Shown: positions 34,236-43,989, numbered from the stretch's first letter. The stretch: DNA of 64,000 nt from Mucilaginibacter sabulilitoris (GCF_034262375.1 NZ_CP139558.1:124001-188000), one strand, 5' to 3'. The notes: a model not told the origin generated them from the letters alone. Numbers and translations are program-made.

Positions 34236-36923
34236 ATGAAATATGTTTTAAGCTTTTTGTTATTGATGGTGGCAGGGGTTGTTATGGCCCAAAAAACCAA
34301 AAAGTCAATTGTAAATTTAATACAATCAGAAAGCAGCTCCTTTGCCAAAATTAACGGACGCGATGTAATTAAGGTTTACAAGGGAGTTTTCAAACAGGAT
34401 TTCTCCATCTTACGATCAGACAGCGCTTATTTTTACCCCAATGAAAATGCTTTCGACGCATTCAGGAATGTAAATATTAACCAGGGCGATACGCTCAATA
34501 TTTTTTCGGATAAGCTAAACTACAATGGTAATACTAAGCTGGCCATATTAACTGATAATGTAAAAATGGTTGACCGTGATGCCACCCTAACAACCAATTT
34601 CCTTACTTATAATACAGCTACCCGTATAGGCACCTATACCAGTGGCGGCAAACTGGTGAATAAAGACAATGTGCTTACCAGTAAAAACGGATACTACTTT
34701 GCTAAATCTCGCGACTCGTATTTCCGTTATGATGTAGTGCTTACCACAATTGACGCTATTATAAAGACCGACACCTTACGGTATAATACCGGCACCCGTA
34801 TATCTTATTTTTACGGACCTACCAATATTTATGGAAAAAAAGATAAAGACACACTTTATACCGAAAACGGCTTATATAATACCGTAACCGAACAGGCTTT
34901 TTTTGGCAAGCATAATTTATATAAACAAGGTACAAAATCATTAAAAGGCGATAGTCTATTTTATGACAGGTTGAAGGGATATGGCCGCGCGGTTAAAAAC
35001 ATCACCTTTAACGATAACGAACAAAAAATTACACTGAAGGGCGATCTGGGCACTTATTACAAGGCTGATGAGCGAACAGTGGTTACCCAATATGCCTACG
35101 TAGTAATGATTACCGAACAAAAGGATACCACCAAAACGGATTCGGCCGCAGGCAAAGCCCCGCCCCAGCTGGCCCAAAATAAAAACCCCAAAGCTACTGC
35201 TACCGATGCCAAAAAAATAACCAATATGGCCAAAATGGTTGAAGAGCTTAAACCCAAAGGGATAGTGGGCAAAGCCGACTCGGCAAGGGCTGATTCGGCG
35301 GTAAAGGCGTTGGCTGCGCAGGGTAATAATGTTAAAAAGGAAGATGTAAAAAAGATCACTAATCTGGCACGGATGGCGGAGGACCTGAAACCAAAAGGGA
35401 TAATTAGTAAAACCGATTCGTCAAAAGCCGACTCCACACTCAAGGCCCTCACTTCGCATGCGAAAAATATAAGACCAGGGGATGTTGCTCAGAATTTGGC
35501 AAATGTGGAGAAGGTAGCCGGGAACATTAAAAATATCAAGACTAAAGGAGATAAACTGCCCGCGGCATTGGCGGATACGGCTAAGAAGCCCGAGAAAATA
35601 AAACGCGATTCGATATTTATGACTGCCGATACGCTCGAAACGCAGATCATGACCTTTAAGAATCTCAAAATATATCAGGAAAAACAGCGCATGCTGCATT
35701 TCAGAGATACAACCGAAAAGGGGATGAGACTGGCTGTTTTAAATGCAAAACTTAAAGGAATGCCAATAGTGTCATTACACATCCCGAAAGATACATCCTA
35801 CCTGCACAAGGACTTTTTTGGCAAACCAAAAGTTGATTCATCACAAATAAAAAAGGACAGAACAGCTGCAATAAGAAAAGCGAAGCAAGATAGCCTGAGG
35901 CAGATACAAATGAAAAAAGACCCGGTTTTTGCAACACGGGAATTTAACACCAGTGATACCGCCAGGGTGAGGATATTGATTGCCCATCATCATGCTAAAA
36001 TATTCAAATCGGATCTGCAGGGTAAGGCCGATTCTATTTTTTACAGCAACAGCGACTCTACCATACGCTGTTATGTAAAGCCCATGTTCTGGACCCAGGG
36101 TTCGCAACTATCGGGTGATACGGTTTACCTGCAAATGCGAAACAAAAAGCTGGATAACATGGAGTTGTTTCCGTCGGCATTTGTAGTCAATATTGAAAAG
36201 GATGACTCCGTACACTTCAACCAGGCATCCGGCAGAAAAATGCGCGGCTTTTTCAGGGACGATAAGCTTCACGAGGTATATGTAGCAGTAAATGCCGAAA
36301 GCATTTTCTTTAAACGCGACAGTGGAAAGGTGGCCGGCTTGCAGCGATCACTCAGCAGCCGTATCCATGCTGTTTTTAATAAGGGTGAAATAAAAGCTGT
36401 TACCTTTTCTACCAAACCTGAGAACCGGTATATCCCGATAAAAAAAGTAACTGACGAGGATAAGGAATTAAAAGGCTTTATCTGGAAACCAAAGGACAGA
36501 CCTATCTCGAAAGAATCCATTATACCATCGCGTACAAAAAAAATACCGGTGGCAAAATCGCCTCCCAAAACTAAACCTGATAGCTTAAATAAAACAAAAA
36601 CAGATAGCCTGGGAAGGCCTTTGACAGATAGCTTGGGAAGACCGTTGAACATTAACCAGGATTCGACACAGGCTGGACCTGATACTGTTGAAGCGCGTGG
36701 CCACCCTAAAACAGTAAAAGATACGTTGAATCAAACAGCGCCAGAAAAAGCACCTGGTACAAAAGCGGCAAAGGATACCGTAAATAAAGCATCCGGTACA
36801 AGCCCTCTGCCCGCAATAAAAACGACTAAAGATACCTTAAACAAAGCGAGAACATTGCCGCCACCGCCAATAAAAGCTGTGAAGGATACGGTGAAAAACC
36901 CGGCAAAAAAGCCTGAGGATTAG
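34236..36923 (+). CDS. OstA/LptA-like envelope protein with low-complexity C-terminus
   Basis: After a signal peptide (to MAQ, residue 19) the protein has repeated LptA/OstA (OstA_2) strands such as FSILRSDSAYFYPNENAFDA and RYDVVLTTIDAIIKTDTLRY, as in proteins carrying lipopolysaccharide across the periplasm. Residues of about 325-420 hold two diverged copies of a 46-residue unit (TNMAKMVEELKPKGIVGKAD and TNLARMAEDLKPKGIISKTD). A second OstA-like block (ADTLETQIMTFKNLKIYQEK, GRKMRGFFRDDKLHEVYVAV) follows, then a 150-residue K/P/T/D-rich tail with TDSLGRPL repeats. At 895 residues it is long for the family. Divergent from tilS. Confidence 0.82.
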   Translation: MKYVLSFLLLMVAGVVMAQKTKKSIVNLIQSESSSFAKINGRDVIKVYKGVFKQDFSILRSDSAYFYPNENAFDAFRNVNINQGDTLNIFSDKLNYNGNTKLAILTDNVKMVDRDATLTTNFLTYNTATRIGTYTSGGKLVNKDNVLTSKNGYYFAKSRDSYFRYDVVLTTIDAIIKTDTLRYNTGTRISYFYGPTNIYGKKDKDTLYTENGLYNTVTEQAFFGKHNLYKQGTKSLKGDSLFYDRLKGYGRAVKNITFNDNEQKITLKGDLGTYYKADERTVVTQYAYVVMITEQKDTTKTDSAAGKAPPQLAQNKNPKATATDAKKITNMAKMVEELKPKGIVGKADSARADSAVKALAAQGNNVKKEDVKKITNLARMAEDLKPKGIISKTDSSKADSTLKALTSHAKNIRPGDVAQNLANVEKVAGNIKNIKTKGDKLPAALADTAKKPEKIKRDSIFMTADTLETQIMTFKNLKIYQEKQRMLHFRDTTEKGMRLAVLNAKLKGMPIVSLHIPKDTSYLHKDFFGKPKVDSSQIKKDRTAAIRKAKQDSLRQIQMKKDPVFATREFNTSDTARVRILIAHHHAKIFKSDLQGKADSIFYSNSDSTIRCYVKPMFWTQGSQLSGDTVYLQMRNKKLDNMELFPSAFVVNIEKDDSVHFNQASGRKMRGFFRDDKLHEVYVAVNAESIFFKRDSGKVAGLQRSLSSRIHAVFNKGEIKAVTFSTKPENRYIPIKKVTDEDKELKGFIWKPKDRPISKESIIPSRTKKIPVAKSPPKTKPDSLNKTKTDSLGRPLTDSLGRPLNINQDSTQAGPDTVEARGHPKTVKDTLNQTAPEKAPGTKAAKDTVNKASGTSPLPAIKTTKDTLNKARTLPPPPIKAVKDTVKNPAKKPED

Positions 36924-36937
36924 TGATCAGGTAGTAT

Positions 36938-38332
36938 TTACTTATTTTTATTCCGGGTCCAAAGTCCATACTTTTTCATCTTGTGCCGCACGTAGTTCTG
37001 CCGCCGGTTACCGGCTTCGGAAAGGGTGGCCGAGTCTGAAAAACGAGAACCTGTTATTTTAGGCACGCCAATACGTTGTGCGCCATATATACCCGAATGC
37101 CCGCTGAAAAAATAAGCTGTAAAACAAGCAACGGCGAAAAATAGCACATACTGTCCGCCAAAAAGCTCAACCCCCATAATGGTGCAGGCCAGTGGTGTAT
37201 TGGTTGCGCCAGCAAAAACGGCTATAAAACCCAACGCGGCAAATAACCCAACCGGGGCATCCATTAATACGGACAAGGTATTGCCAAGTGTTGCGCCGAT
37301 ATAAAAGAGCGGGGTAACCTCACCGCCTTTAAACCCTGTACCCAGGGTAATGGTAGTATAAATGGTTTTCCAGAGCCAACTCCAGGTATCGGCGCCACCT
37401 GCTTGAAAAGCAGACGGAATAGTAACCGCCCCGGCGTGTTCCGCGTCAACTCCCAGGCTCAGGTAATCGGGTTTACCAATAAGCATGGTAATGCTAATAA
37501 TGAGCAATCCACCCAAAACCGGTATAAGCCACGGCACTGATACCTGTTTAACAAAAAATGTCTTGATGCCATGTACCATATAAGCAAACAGGTAACTGGC
37601 CAGTCCGAAAGCCGCGGATGCGATGATGATCTTAAAAAGCAATACAAAGTCAACCGGCAGCCACGCTGAGAACCAATGAGGGGTAATGATGAAAACATCG
37701 ATATGATAAGCCGTGTGATGAACACCCCAAGCAGCAACAGTTACATCGCCAATAACACTGGCTATGAGACAAGGCAATAAAGCGTTATATTGGATACGCC
37801 CCAGGGTGAGCACCTCCAAGGCGAATATGGCGCCGGTTAAAGGGGTGCCAAAAACCGCCCCGAAACCTGCTGCTACGCCAGCCATTAACACAATACTTGT
37901 ATCGTTTTCGTTCAGCCCAAACCAGTTCCCAAACATTTGGGCAATACTGCCGCCAATTTGCACTGCTGTGCCCTCACGCCCGGCCGAGCCGCCAAAAAGA
38001 TGGGTAATAATAGTTGTTATGAGCACAATAGGCGCCATACGCTTAGGCACACCGCCACCCGGCTCATGAATTTCGTCGATAATCAGATTGTTCCCCTTTT
38101 CGGCATTGCCGCCTGCCAGCTTATAAATAAAATATATGAGCACCCCGGCAAGCGGCAAAAAATACAGTGTATATGGATTACGGAACCTGAAATGGATCAC
38201 AAAATTAAGCAGCCATAAAAAAAAAGCCACTGTGCTGCCTATGACTATAGCAATGGGAATGATAATGAATGTCCACCGAAGCAGATGTTTCAATATAGAA
38301 AAATGTTCGGACGTAAAAATTTTATCTTTCAT
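36938..38332 (-). CDS. ClC-family chloride channel/transporter
   Basis: About 12 membrane segments carry the ClC selectivity motifs: GGSAGREGTAVQ (E120 is the gating glutamate) and TGFKGGEVTPLFYIGATLG near residue 340. The GxFxP motif is modified to GGEVTP, as in the voltage-gated chloride channel group common in Bacteroidota. It probably exports or exchanges Cl- or F- ions at the inner membrane. It ends 14 bases from the convergent OstA-like gene. Confidence 0.9.
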   Translation of the reverse strand: MKDKIFTSEHFSILKHLLRWTFIIIPIAIVIGSTVAFFLWLLNFVIHFRFRNPYTLYFLPLAGVLIYFIYKLAGGNAEKGNNLIIDEIHEPGGGVPKRMAPIVLITTIITHLFGGSAGREGTAVQIGGSIAQMFGNWFGLNENDTSIVLMAGVAAGFGAVFGTPLTGAIFALEVLTLGRIQYNALLPCLIASVIGDVTVAAWGVHHTAYHIDVFIITPHWFSAWLPVDFVLLFKIIIASAAFGLASYLFAYMVHGIKTFFVKQVSVPWLIPVLGGLLIISITMLIGKPDYLSLGVDAEHAGAVTIPSAFQAGGADTWSWLWKTIYTTITLGTGFKGGEVTPLFYIGATLGNTLSVLMDAPVGLFAALGFIAVFAGATNTPLACTIMGVELFGGQYVLFFAVACFTAYFFSGHSGIYGAQRIGVPKITGSRFSDSATLSEAGNRRQNYVRHKMKKYGLWTRNKNK

Positions 38333-38687
38333 TTTATGGAAGGCAAATTTAGGTTTAATATGGCGGGATTAAGGCACACGAAAACGCTTCCGGACCTGCC
38401 GGAAATTTTCGGCGCAAGATCACAGGAAGACAGCAGCAATTGCAGCCATAAATTATGATCGGAGATTTTGAATGAGATTGGTTGAGTTTTTTTTTCCACC
38501 TACAAAAAATCAGCACAGGTCAAATCCTGTGAGTTAATTAATTGTAGGCGCCATCAGCTTTTCAGGGCGGTTAGTTAGGAAGACACCATTTCCTTTATGA
38601 CAAATATAACTTCTTTTTTTAAAAGCACATAATTATCAGGGGAATGTTTATGAACAAACCCGCTATTAAATAGATTGGCACTCGTTT
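38333..38687. other. Intergenic region without recognised feature
   Basis: Between the ClC start and the small gene at 38688 I find only a short inverted pair near 38388-38412 (GGACCTGCC with flanking complementary bases) and the leader of the ClC gene. No reading frame has support. Confidence 0.4.
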
Positions 38688-38879
38688 TTAAACAGCCAGT
38701 TCAACCTCTTTAATTGAGATGAATAATAAACGGCCCTGGTATTCAACCCAAAGGTCGGCGAAACCATTACCGTCGTAACCCAAAAACTTCATGAAGGGAT
38801 TACTTATATTTAAATTCTTCCATCTTTTACCAATGTACTTAAGTAATTGACCACGCTTTAGGGTTGTGTGCTTTGCCAT
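38688..38879 (-). CDS. Hypothetical protein, 63 aa
   Basis: A short basic protein (AKHTTLKRGQLLKYIGKRWK) with no signal or membrane segment and no family that I recognise. The frame has a normal ATG with an A-rich leader and lies alone. It may be real but could be a chance frame. Confidence 0.45.
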   Translation of the reverse strand: MAKHTTLKRGQLLKYIGKRWKNLNISNPFMKFLGYDGNGFADLWVEYQGRLLFISIKEVELAV

Positions 38880-39003
38880 AAGTTTTAATTTTTAAAAGTG
38901 AAACAATAAACTAAGTTAATTAACATCCACAACAAATTTTAACCTTTAGAAAATAAATTTTCATTTGTATCAGGCATATTACATCAGAAAAATGCTAAGA
39001 TCC

Positions 39004-39072
39004 TCAGGTTCAATAAAAAAGGGAATTCGTTTAAATCTAACAAATTCCCTTTGAATAAGTTGTTGAACCTGA
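39004..39072 (-). terminator. Nested-hairpin terminator of bshA
   Basis: The inner stem (AAAGGGAATT with AATTCCCTTT) on the minus strand is followed by TTTTTTTATTG. An outer 10-bp stem (TCAGGTTCAA with TTGAACCTGA) encloses the whole. It begins 5 bases beyond the bshA stop codon. Confidence 0.7.
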
Positions 39073-39077
39073 TAAAA

Positions 39078-40232
39078 TTATTTCACTTTGCCAGGACACA
39101 AAACCTTGCATTTATCAATTACCTCCAGGTAATAGTTCTCATACAGTGGTAAAATGGTGGCCAGGTCAAATTCTTTAGCGCGGGCCAATGCGTTTTCTTT
39201 AAATGTAGCAAGGCGGGTTTCGTCCTCCAGTATGTAAATAGCCTTTTCGCCCATACCTTCCACATCACCAACATCTTTCAGAAACCCGGTTACGCCATCT
39301 ACGTTTAATTCGGGCAGGCCCCCGGCATTCGTGCTAATTACCGGAACTTTGCAGGCCATTGCCTCCAGTGCCGCCAAACCAAAACTTTCTGACTGCGACG
39401 GCATCAGGAATAGATCGGCCACAGAAAGTATTTCTTCTATAGCATCTTGTTTGCCTAAAAAGCGCACATTTTCGGTAACATCAAGATCGCGGCATAATTG
39501 CTCACAGGCCGAGCGTTCAGGCCCGTCGCCTACCATTAATAACTTTGAGGGGATTGCCTTTACTACCCTGGCAAATATCTTAATCACATCCTCGGTACGC
39601 TTTACCTTACGGAAGTTAGAGGTATGCACCAGTATTTTTTCGCCAGAAGGGGCTATGGCTTTTTTAAAATGGTCTTTAGCTTTAAGGCTGAAACGGTTAA
39701 GATCAATAAAGTTAGGGATCACCCTTATATCATTCTCGATATCAAAAAACTCATATGTATCTTTCCTCAGGTTTTCAGATACCGCGGTTACGCCGTCAGA
39801 TTTATTGATAGAAAAGGTAACTACCGGATTAAAGGTACGGTCTTTACCAACCAGCGTAATATCAGTACCATGCAGGGTGGTAACCACCGGTATATATATA
39901 CCAAAGGTTAATAGTATTTGCTTGGCCATAAACGCCGCCGAAGCATGCGGAATAGCGTAATGAACGTGCAGCACATCAAGCTGCTCATGGCGCACCACAT
40001 CGACCAAACGGCTGGCCAGGGCCAGTTCATAGGGTGGAAAATCAAACAGCGGGTAGTTGGATACCGATACCTCGTGGTAAAATAAGTTTTCAGAAAAAAG
40101 GTCTAAACGGGCTGGCTGGTTATAGGTAACAAAGTGAACCTGATGCCCCCGGTCTGCAAGGGCCTTACCAAGTTCTGTGGCAACTACCCCGCTTCCGCCG
40201 AAGGTTGGGTAACAAACAATTCCGATCTTCAT
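39078..40232 (-). CDS. bshA: N-acetyl-alpha-D-glucosaminyl L-malate synthase BshA
   Basis: First enzyme of bacillithiol synthesis, joining UDP-GlcNAc with L-malate in the cytoplasm. A GT4 glycosyltransferase fold is seen: MKIGIVCYPTFGGSGVVATE at the N-terminus, LHVHYAIPHASAAFMAKQIL near 108, SNFRKVKRTEDVI near 206 and LMPSQSESFGLAALEAMACK near 279 with the E-x7-E-like nucleotide site. The whole protein fits the BshA family better than other GT4 enzymes, and 384 residues is its usual length. It stands alone, with a strong terminator. Confidence 0.93.
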   Translation of the reverse strand: MKIGIVCYPTFGGSGVVATELGKALADRGHQVHFVTYNQPARLDLFSENLFYHEVSVSNYPLFDFPPYELALASRLVDVVRHEQLDVLHVHYAIPHASAAFMAKQILLTFGIYIPVVTTLHGTDITLVGKDRTFNPVVTFSINKSDGVTAVSENLRKDTYEFFDIENDIRVIPNFIDLNRFSLKAKDHFKKAIAPSGEKILVHTSNFRKVKRTEDVIKIFARVVKAIPSKLLMVGDGPERSACEQLCRDLDVTENVRFLGKQDAIEEILSVADLFLMPSQSESFGLAALEAMACKVPVISTNAGGLPELNVDGVTGFLKDVGDVEGMGEKAIYILEDETRLATFKENALARAKEFDLATILPLYENYYLEVIDKCKVLCPGKVK

Positions 40233-40354
40233 TAATGCGTTGATTTTGGATGCAAGTTTAACAGCAATTTATGGCAAATGTGTTAAGGCTGTGTAAAATG
40301 ATTTAACTTAGATAGTTTACTTGGTTCAACGAAATATTTATAAATATACTAACA

Positions 40355-40777
40355 ATGGAAAACATCATCAATTTAAAGATCAACGGTATACAGCACATCG
40401 GCGTGCCGGTAACCGATATTAAAGTGTCGCAAGCATTTTATACCCGACTGGGCTTTAAGAATGCAATGGAAGCGCCGTTTACCGACAAGGGGAAAAAGGG
40501 TACCTGCATCATGATGCAGCGCGGCAATATGATCATGGAGTTATATCAGCTACCGCAAGCCTCCTTAGCGGCGATCAGGAGCAGGGGTGATGGCCATGTT
40601 GACCACGTGGCGTTTGATGTGAGCGACATTGACGAGACTTTCAGCACAATTAAAGCCGCCGGCTTTAACGTGATAGAGGAAGCGCCGGTATTTCTCCAGT
40701 TCTGGAAAAACGGGTGCAAGTATTTTAACATCACCGGACCCGATGGCGAACGGTTGGAATTTAACCAGATACTCTAA
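40355..40777 (+). CDS. VOC-superfamily (glyoxalase-like) protein
   Basis: The 140-residue protein has two beta-alpha-beta-beta-beta units: IQHIGVPVTDIKVSQAFYTR (13-32) and DGHVDHVAFDVSDIDETFST, then FNITGPDGERLEFNQIL at the end. H/E metal ligands of the VOC fold are present. Substrate unknown. A helically phased 10-bp repeat begins 34 bases after its stop. Confidence 0.85.
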   Translation: MENIINLKINGIQHIGVPVTDIKVSQAFYTRLGFKNAMEAPFTDKGKKGTCIMMQRGNMIMELYQLPQASLAAIRSRGDGHVDHVAFDVSDIDETFSTIKAAGFNVIEEAPVFLQFWKNGCKYFNITGPDGERLEFNQIL

Positions 40778-40810
40778 TGTGTTCATAAATTGCAGGGGTG
40801 TTCGTTTTTT

Positions 40811-40893
40811 GAAAGTGCGAACACCGCGAACATCCACGAACGGGTGCGAACACCTGCGAACAGTCGCGAACGCAACCGAACAGGTGCAAACAC
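40811..40893. repeat. Degenerate 10-bp tandem array (c...GCGAAC)
   Basis: A GAAC/AAAC core starts at 40819, 40828, 40838, 40848, 40858, 40868, 40878 and 40888: eight copies with a 10-base step (one 9-base). The bases between vary. The step equals one turn of DNA, so the cores lie on one face. Confidence 0.75.
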
Positions 40894-40920
40894 GACATTC
40901 CAGAGCGGTAGCCTGTCAGC

Positions 40921-40978
40921 CTGAGCTTGTCGAAGGGTCGAGCGCGGAGGCCTGCCCACCATACTTCGACAAGCTCAG
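40921..40978. repeat. Interspersed palindrome CTGAGCTTGTCGAAG
   Basis: A perfect 15-bp inverted repeat (40921-40935 and 40964-40978) encloses 28 bases. Palindromes with this GAGCTTGTCGAAG core occur as dispersed intergenic elements in many bacteria. Here it lies beside the 10-bp array between convergent genes. Confidence 0.65.
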
Positions 40979-41096
40979 CATGGCAACCTCCCTACATAAC
41001 TAACTATCATTCTTCCCCTTCAGCAGATAAGCTTCGGATGAAAGCGGGCAGAACATGGTGGGGCTTGCGCGGCGGCGGGGGCATAGCAAGTCTTTA

Positions 41097-41480
41097 CTAT
41101 AAAGGATTAGTAACCCACCAGGTATTGCCAAAAGGATCCTTTACACCTGCACTGCGACCGTAGGGCTGGTCGGCGGGCTGCATGACGCTTTCTGCGCCGT
41201 TGTCTATCGCTTTTTTATAGGTTTCATCGCAGTTATCAACATAAATGAACATGCCTGCATTTTGCTTCTGATAGGTATCGGTACAATCGGCAAACATAAT
41301 GGTGCTGCCTTTAATGTTTATTTCGGCATGCATAATGGTATTCTTGTCGCGCATGTGTTTGTACTGTTCTGTGGCGCCAAATACATTTTGCGTAAACGTC
41401 ATAAATTTTGCCCCATCCTCTATAATAAGGTATGGCATAATACGCTGATAATTTTCGGGGATGCTTTTTATTGTTTCCAT
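41097..41480 (-). CDS. VOC-superfamily protein (PhnB-like)
   Basis: The 127-residue protein fits the PhnB/3-demethylubiquinone-like VOC group: IMPYLIIEDGAKFMTFTQNV at 14-33, MHAEINIKGSTIMFADC near 50, and GRSAGVKDPFGNTWWVTNPL at the end. It is distantly related to the glyoxalase-like gene 320 bases away. Function unknown. Confidence 0.82.
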   Translation of the reverse strand: METIKSIPENYQRIMPYLIIEDGAKFMTFTQNVFGATEQYKHMRDKNTIMHAEINIKGSTIMFADCTDTYQKQNAGMFIYVDNCDETYKKAIDNGAESVMQPADQPYGRSAGVKDPFGNTWWVTNPL

Positions 41481-41576
41481 ATTGATATGCTTTTATTCAA
41501 AAATAACAAGTCGTCATTTGTCGAAATTGTAAAAACAAGACATTTTTTGTTGGTTCAGATAATTCTTGAATGCTAA

Positions 41577-42389
41577 TTACCCGTTAGCATTACGGTATTC
41601 GGTACCCTCGGCCCTGCCCGAAAAATAAAAGGAAGGATGATACCCGGTAAAAACTTTAACATCATGTATAAAGTGCGATTGGTCATAGTAACCGCATTCC
41701 AGCGCTATTTGTGTTAATGTTTTATGGTTGTTGTATTGTTGAATAGCGTTTTGCAGGCGCACCAGCCGCAAATAGATTTTGGGGCTAAACCCCGCATATT
41801 CTTTGAAACGCCTGTCGAACTGCCTTACCGAAAGATTAAAGGTATCGGCCAGTTGCGCTACTGTTTGATGCTGTTTGGAATGAATTACTTGGCGAATAGA
41901 AGTGATAATACGGTCGTCTGTTTTTACGTTATGGCGCAGGCGCATCAGTAAAAAATCGCTCAGGATACCGGCCCTTTCCTGGTTATCTTGTGCCAGTATA
42001 ATCCGCTCTTCCAGTTCACGGCCGGCACAGCCTAAAAAAGTATCATAATCAAGCGCGAGGTTGGTTGTTTGGCTGCTGGGAATATTAAAAAGGCGCGGAA
42101 CAGCAAACGGATATATATAAGCGCCAAAAATGCCGAAGCTCTCACGGGTTATAAACCGCCGATAGGTATCAGTCTGGAATTGGATGCCCGACGGATCGCT
42201 GTTCTGCTCACCCTGTTCGGTTATCTCATCAAAACCCGCGCGGTAATGAAACACCATTTCGGTACAGCTATCGGCTATCGACCGGTAAACGTACTCTGGC
42301 TCCCTGGCCGAAAGCTCGTGCTCCAGTACCCAAAAAAACCTTACAAAAGGTTTTAATATTTCCGGTGGCGCTATGGTGTAGTACTTCAT
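41577..42389 (-). CDS. AraC-family transcriptional regulator
   Basis: The 270-residue protein has an N-terminal DUF6597-type sensing domain (LKPFVRFFWVLEHELSAREP, SIADSCTEMVFHYRAG) and a C-terminal AraC double helix-turn-helix (TVAQLADTFNLSVRQFDRRF then LTQIALECGYYDQSHFIHDV near 180-255). The signal and target genes are unknown. It lies next to a VOC gene on the same strand and could control it or the MFS pump upstream. Confidence 0.88.
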   Translation of the reverse strand: MKYYTIAPPEILKPFVRFFWVLEHELSAREPEYVYRSIADSCTEMVFHYRAGFDEITEQGEQNSDPSGIQFQTDTYRRFITRESFGIFGAYIYPFAVPRLFNIPSSQTTNLALDYDTFLGCAGRELEERIILAQDNQERAGILSDFLLMRLRHNVKTDDRIITSIRQVIHSKQHQTVAQLADTFNLSVRQFDRRFKEYAGFSPKIYLRLVRLQNAIQQYNNHKTLTQIALECGYYDQSHFIHDVKVFTGYHPSFYFSGRAEGTEYRNANG

Positions 42390-42519
42390 GCTTTATTTCT
42401 ACTGCTCTGCTGCGGGCCGTTGTCTTTTCATAAAGTTAGAGTTTATTGTTTTTATTTTAGCATTGAGCATCAGCAGTTTATTAAATTATTACAGCACAAT
42501 AGGGCATGCAAAACAAAAA

Positions 42520-42542
42520 GCCCTTGCCAAAATGGCAAGGGC
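42520..42542 (-). terminator. Terminator of the MFS gene
   Basis: GCCCTTGCC and GGCAAGGGC form a 9-bp stem; on the minus strand TTTTTGTTTTG follows. It is 28 bases beyond the stop of the MFS gene. Confidence 0.8.
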
Positions 42543-42569
42543 CCTGAATATGTGAGTCGTAGCTGGAAA

Positions 42570-43811
42570 TTATGCCTTTGCTGCGATTTCTAAAGCAACT
42601 GGTTCTTTCTCCCTTATTTTGGAGATTAAAAACATGATAACCGCCGACAGTATAATGGGCATCAGATAACTGAAACTAAGGTTTCGTTCGTCTTTCGCGG
42701 GTACAATATTCACAATGCCGTAACTTAAAAACGAAACAATAACATAAGTAATGCCGCCGGTAAGGCCGCTGGCAATGCCCGCGTTTTTAGGAAATTTGCC
42801 CAGGCAAAATGTAAAGTAGTTATTAAAGGTATAGCCCGCGCATACATGTATAATAAACGCGAAGAATATGAGCGAATACAGATTGCTGATAAAATTAACG
42901 CTGATGATCATCACCGCCACAAAAAGTATCTGTAAGGCTATATTAATTACCATTCTTTTAAAAAACGGGCGGTTAATGGTTGCTTTGCCAATAAAGCCGC
43001 CAACCATCCAGGCAAAACCAAGCACCAGTGAGCTGTAACCTGCAATTACCGGCGACAGGTTAAAGTGGTGCTCAATAATAAAAGGCCCGGTCATGTTATA
43101 CGTCATCACCATACAATAAGCCAGCCCCAGCATTACAATACCAAGGGTAAAACTTGGGGTCTTGATCATACCGGTATAAACCTTTACAATTTTTTGAAAA
43201 TGAAAATCTGAAAAGTGTACCAGGGTTTCGCCGCTGAAAATAAATTCTAAAACGGCAAACACCACCGCGAAACCGGCCAGAAAATAAAAGTTTGACTCCC
43301 AGCCAAAAGCCGTTTGCAGGTAGCCGCCTATAAACGGGGCCACAATAGGCCCGGTTGACCAGATAATAGAAAACAAACTTAAATAATGCTTTAATTTTTC
43401 GCCGGCAAACAAATCAACAAAATAAGCCCGCTTGGCTACTATTATAGAGCCAACAGTAACCCCGTGTATCACCCGCATAAGGTATATGAGGTAAATATTA
43501 TGTGTAGTGGCTATTACCACGCTGGCCGCCGCGAAGACAACTAATGAAACCAAACAAAGCTTATACCGGCCAAAACTGTCCAGTACGCTGCCAATAAATA
43601 ATTGCGAAACGCCATAACTGATTAAAAAAATACTTAGTGTTAACTGTACCTGGATGCTGCCAACATGCATTTCGCCGGCCATGGTGGGTAACGAGGGTAT
43701 ATAAATATCAGTAGCAAAGCCCGATAAAGGGATGAGGGCAAAGGCCAGTAAAGTAGCGATACCCAGGTGGCGTTCTTTAATGGCTTTTGTTTTTGATGTA
43801 AGTGTAATCAT
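42570..43811 (-). CDS. MFS drug-efflux transporter (Bcr/CflA-like)
   Basis: A 413-residue protein with 12 predicted membrane helices. The first loop holds FATDIYIPSLPTMAGEM, the hallmark of Bcr/CflA drug-resistance pumps (D-x-Y-x-P-x-x-P), and motif A-like FIGSVLDSFGRYKLCLVSLV lies in the loop between helices 2 and 3. It is probably a proton-driven exporter in the inner membrane; substrates are unknown. It lies 256 bases downstream of the OmpH-like gene on the same strand. Confidence 0.88.
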   Translation of the reverse strand: MITLTSKTKAIKERHLGIATLLAFALIPLSGFATDIYIPSLPTMAGEMHVGSIQVQLTLSIFLISYGVSQLFIGSVLDSFGRYKLCLVSLVVFAAASVVIATTHNIYLIYLMRVIHGVTVGSIIVAKRAYFVDLFAGEKLKHYLSLFSIIWSTGPIVAPFIGGYLQTAFGWESNFYFLAGFAVVFAVLEFIFSGETLVHFSDFHFQKIVKVYTGMIKTPSFTLGIVMLGLAYCMVMTYNMTGPFIIEHHFNLSPVIAGYSSLVLGFAWMVGGFIGKATINRPFFKRMVINIALQILFVAVMIISVNFISNLYSLIFFAFIIHVCAGYTFNNYFTFCLGKFPKNAGIASGLTGGITYVIVSFLSYGIVNIVPAKDERNLSFSYLMPIILSAVIMFLISKIREKEPVALEIAAKA

Positions 43812-43989
43812 AGATACTGCAAAATTAGCATTCTGCAGCTGGCGTAACTATGCGTTTAGAATGGAGAGATACATAAAATCTACGCTTACATCTTAAAAAC
43901 ACACTGAATAACAACACATTAATAAGCAGCAGGGCATAAAATACCCCAATTATGTACGGTGTAAAAATTACACGGGTCAAACAAACCCG

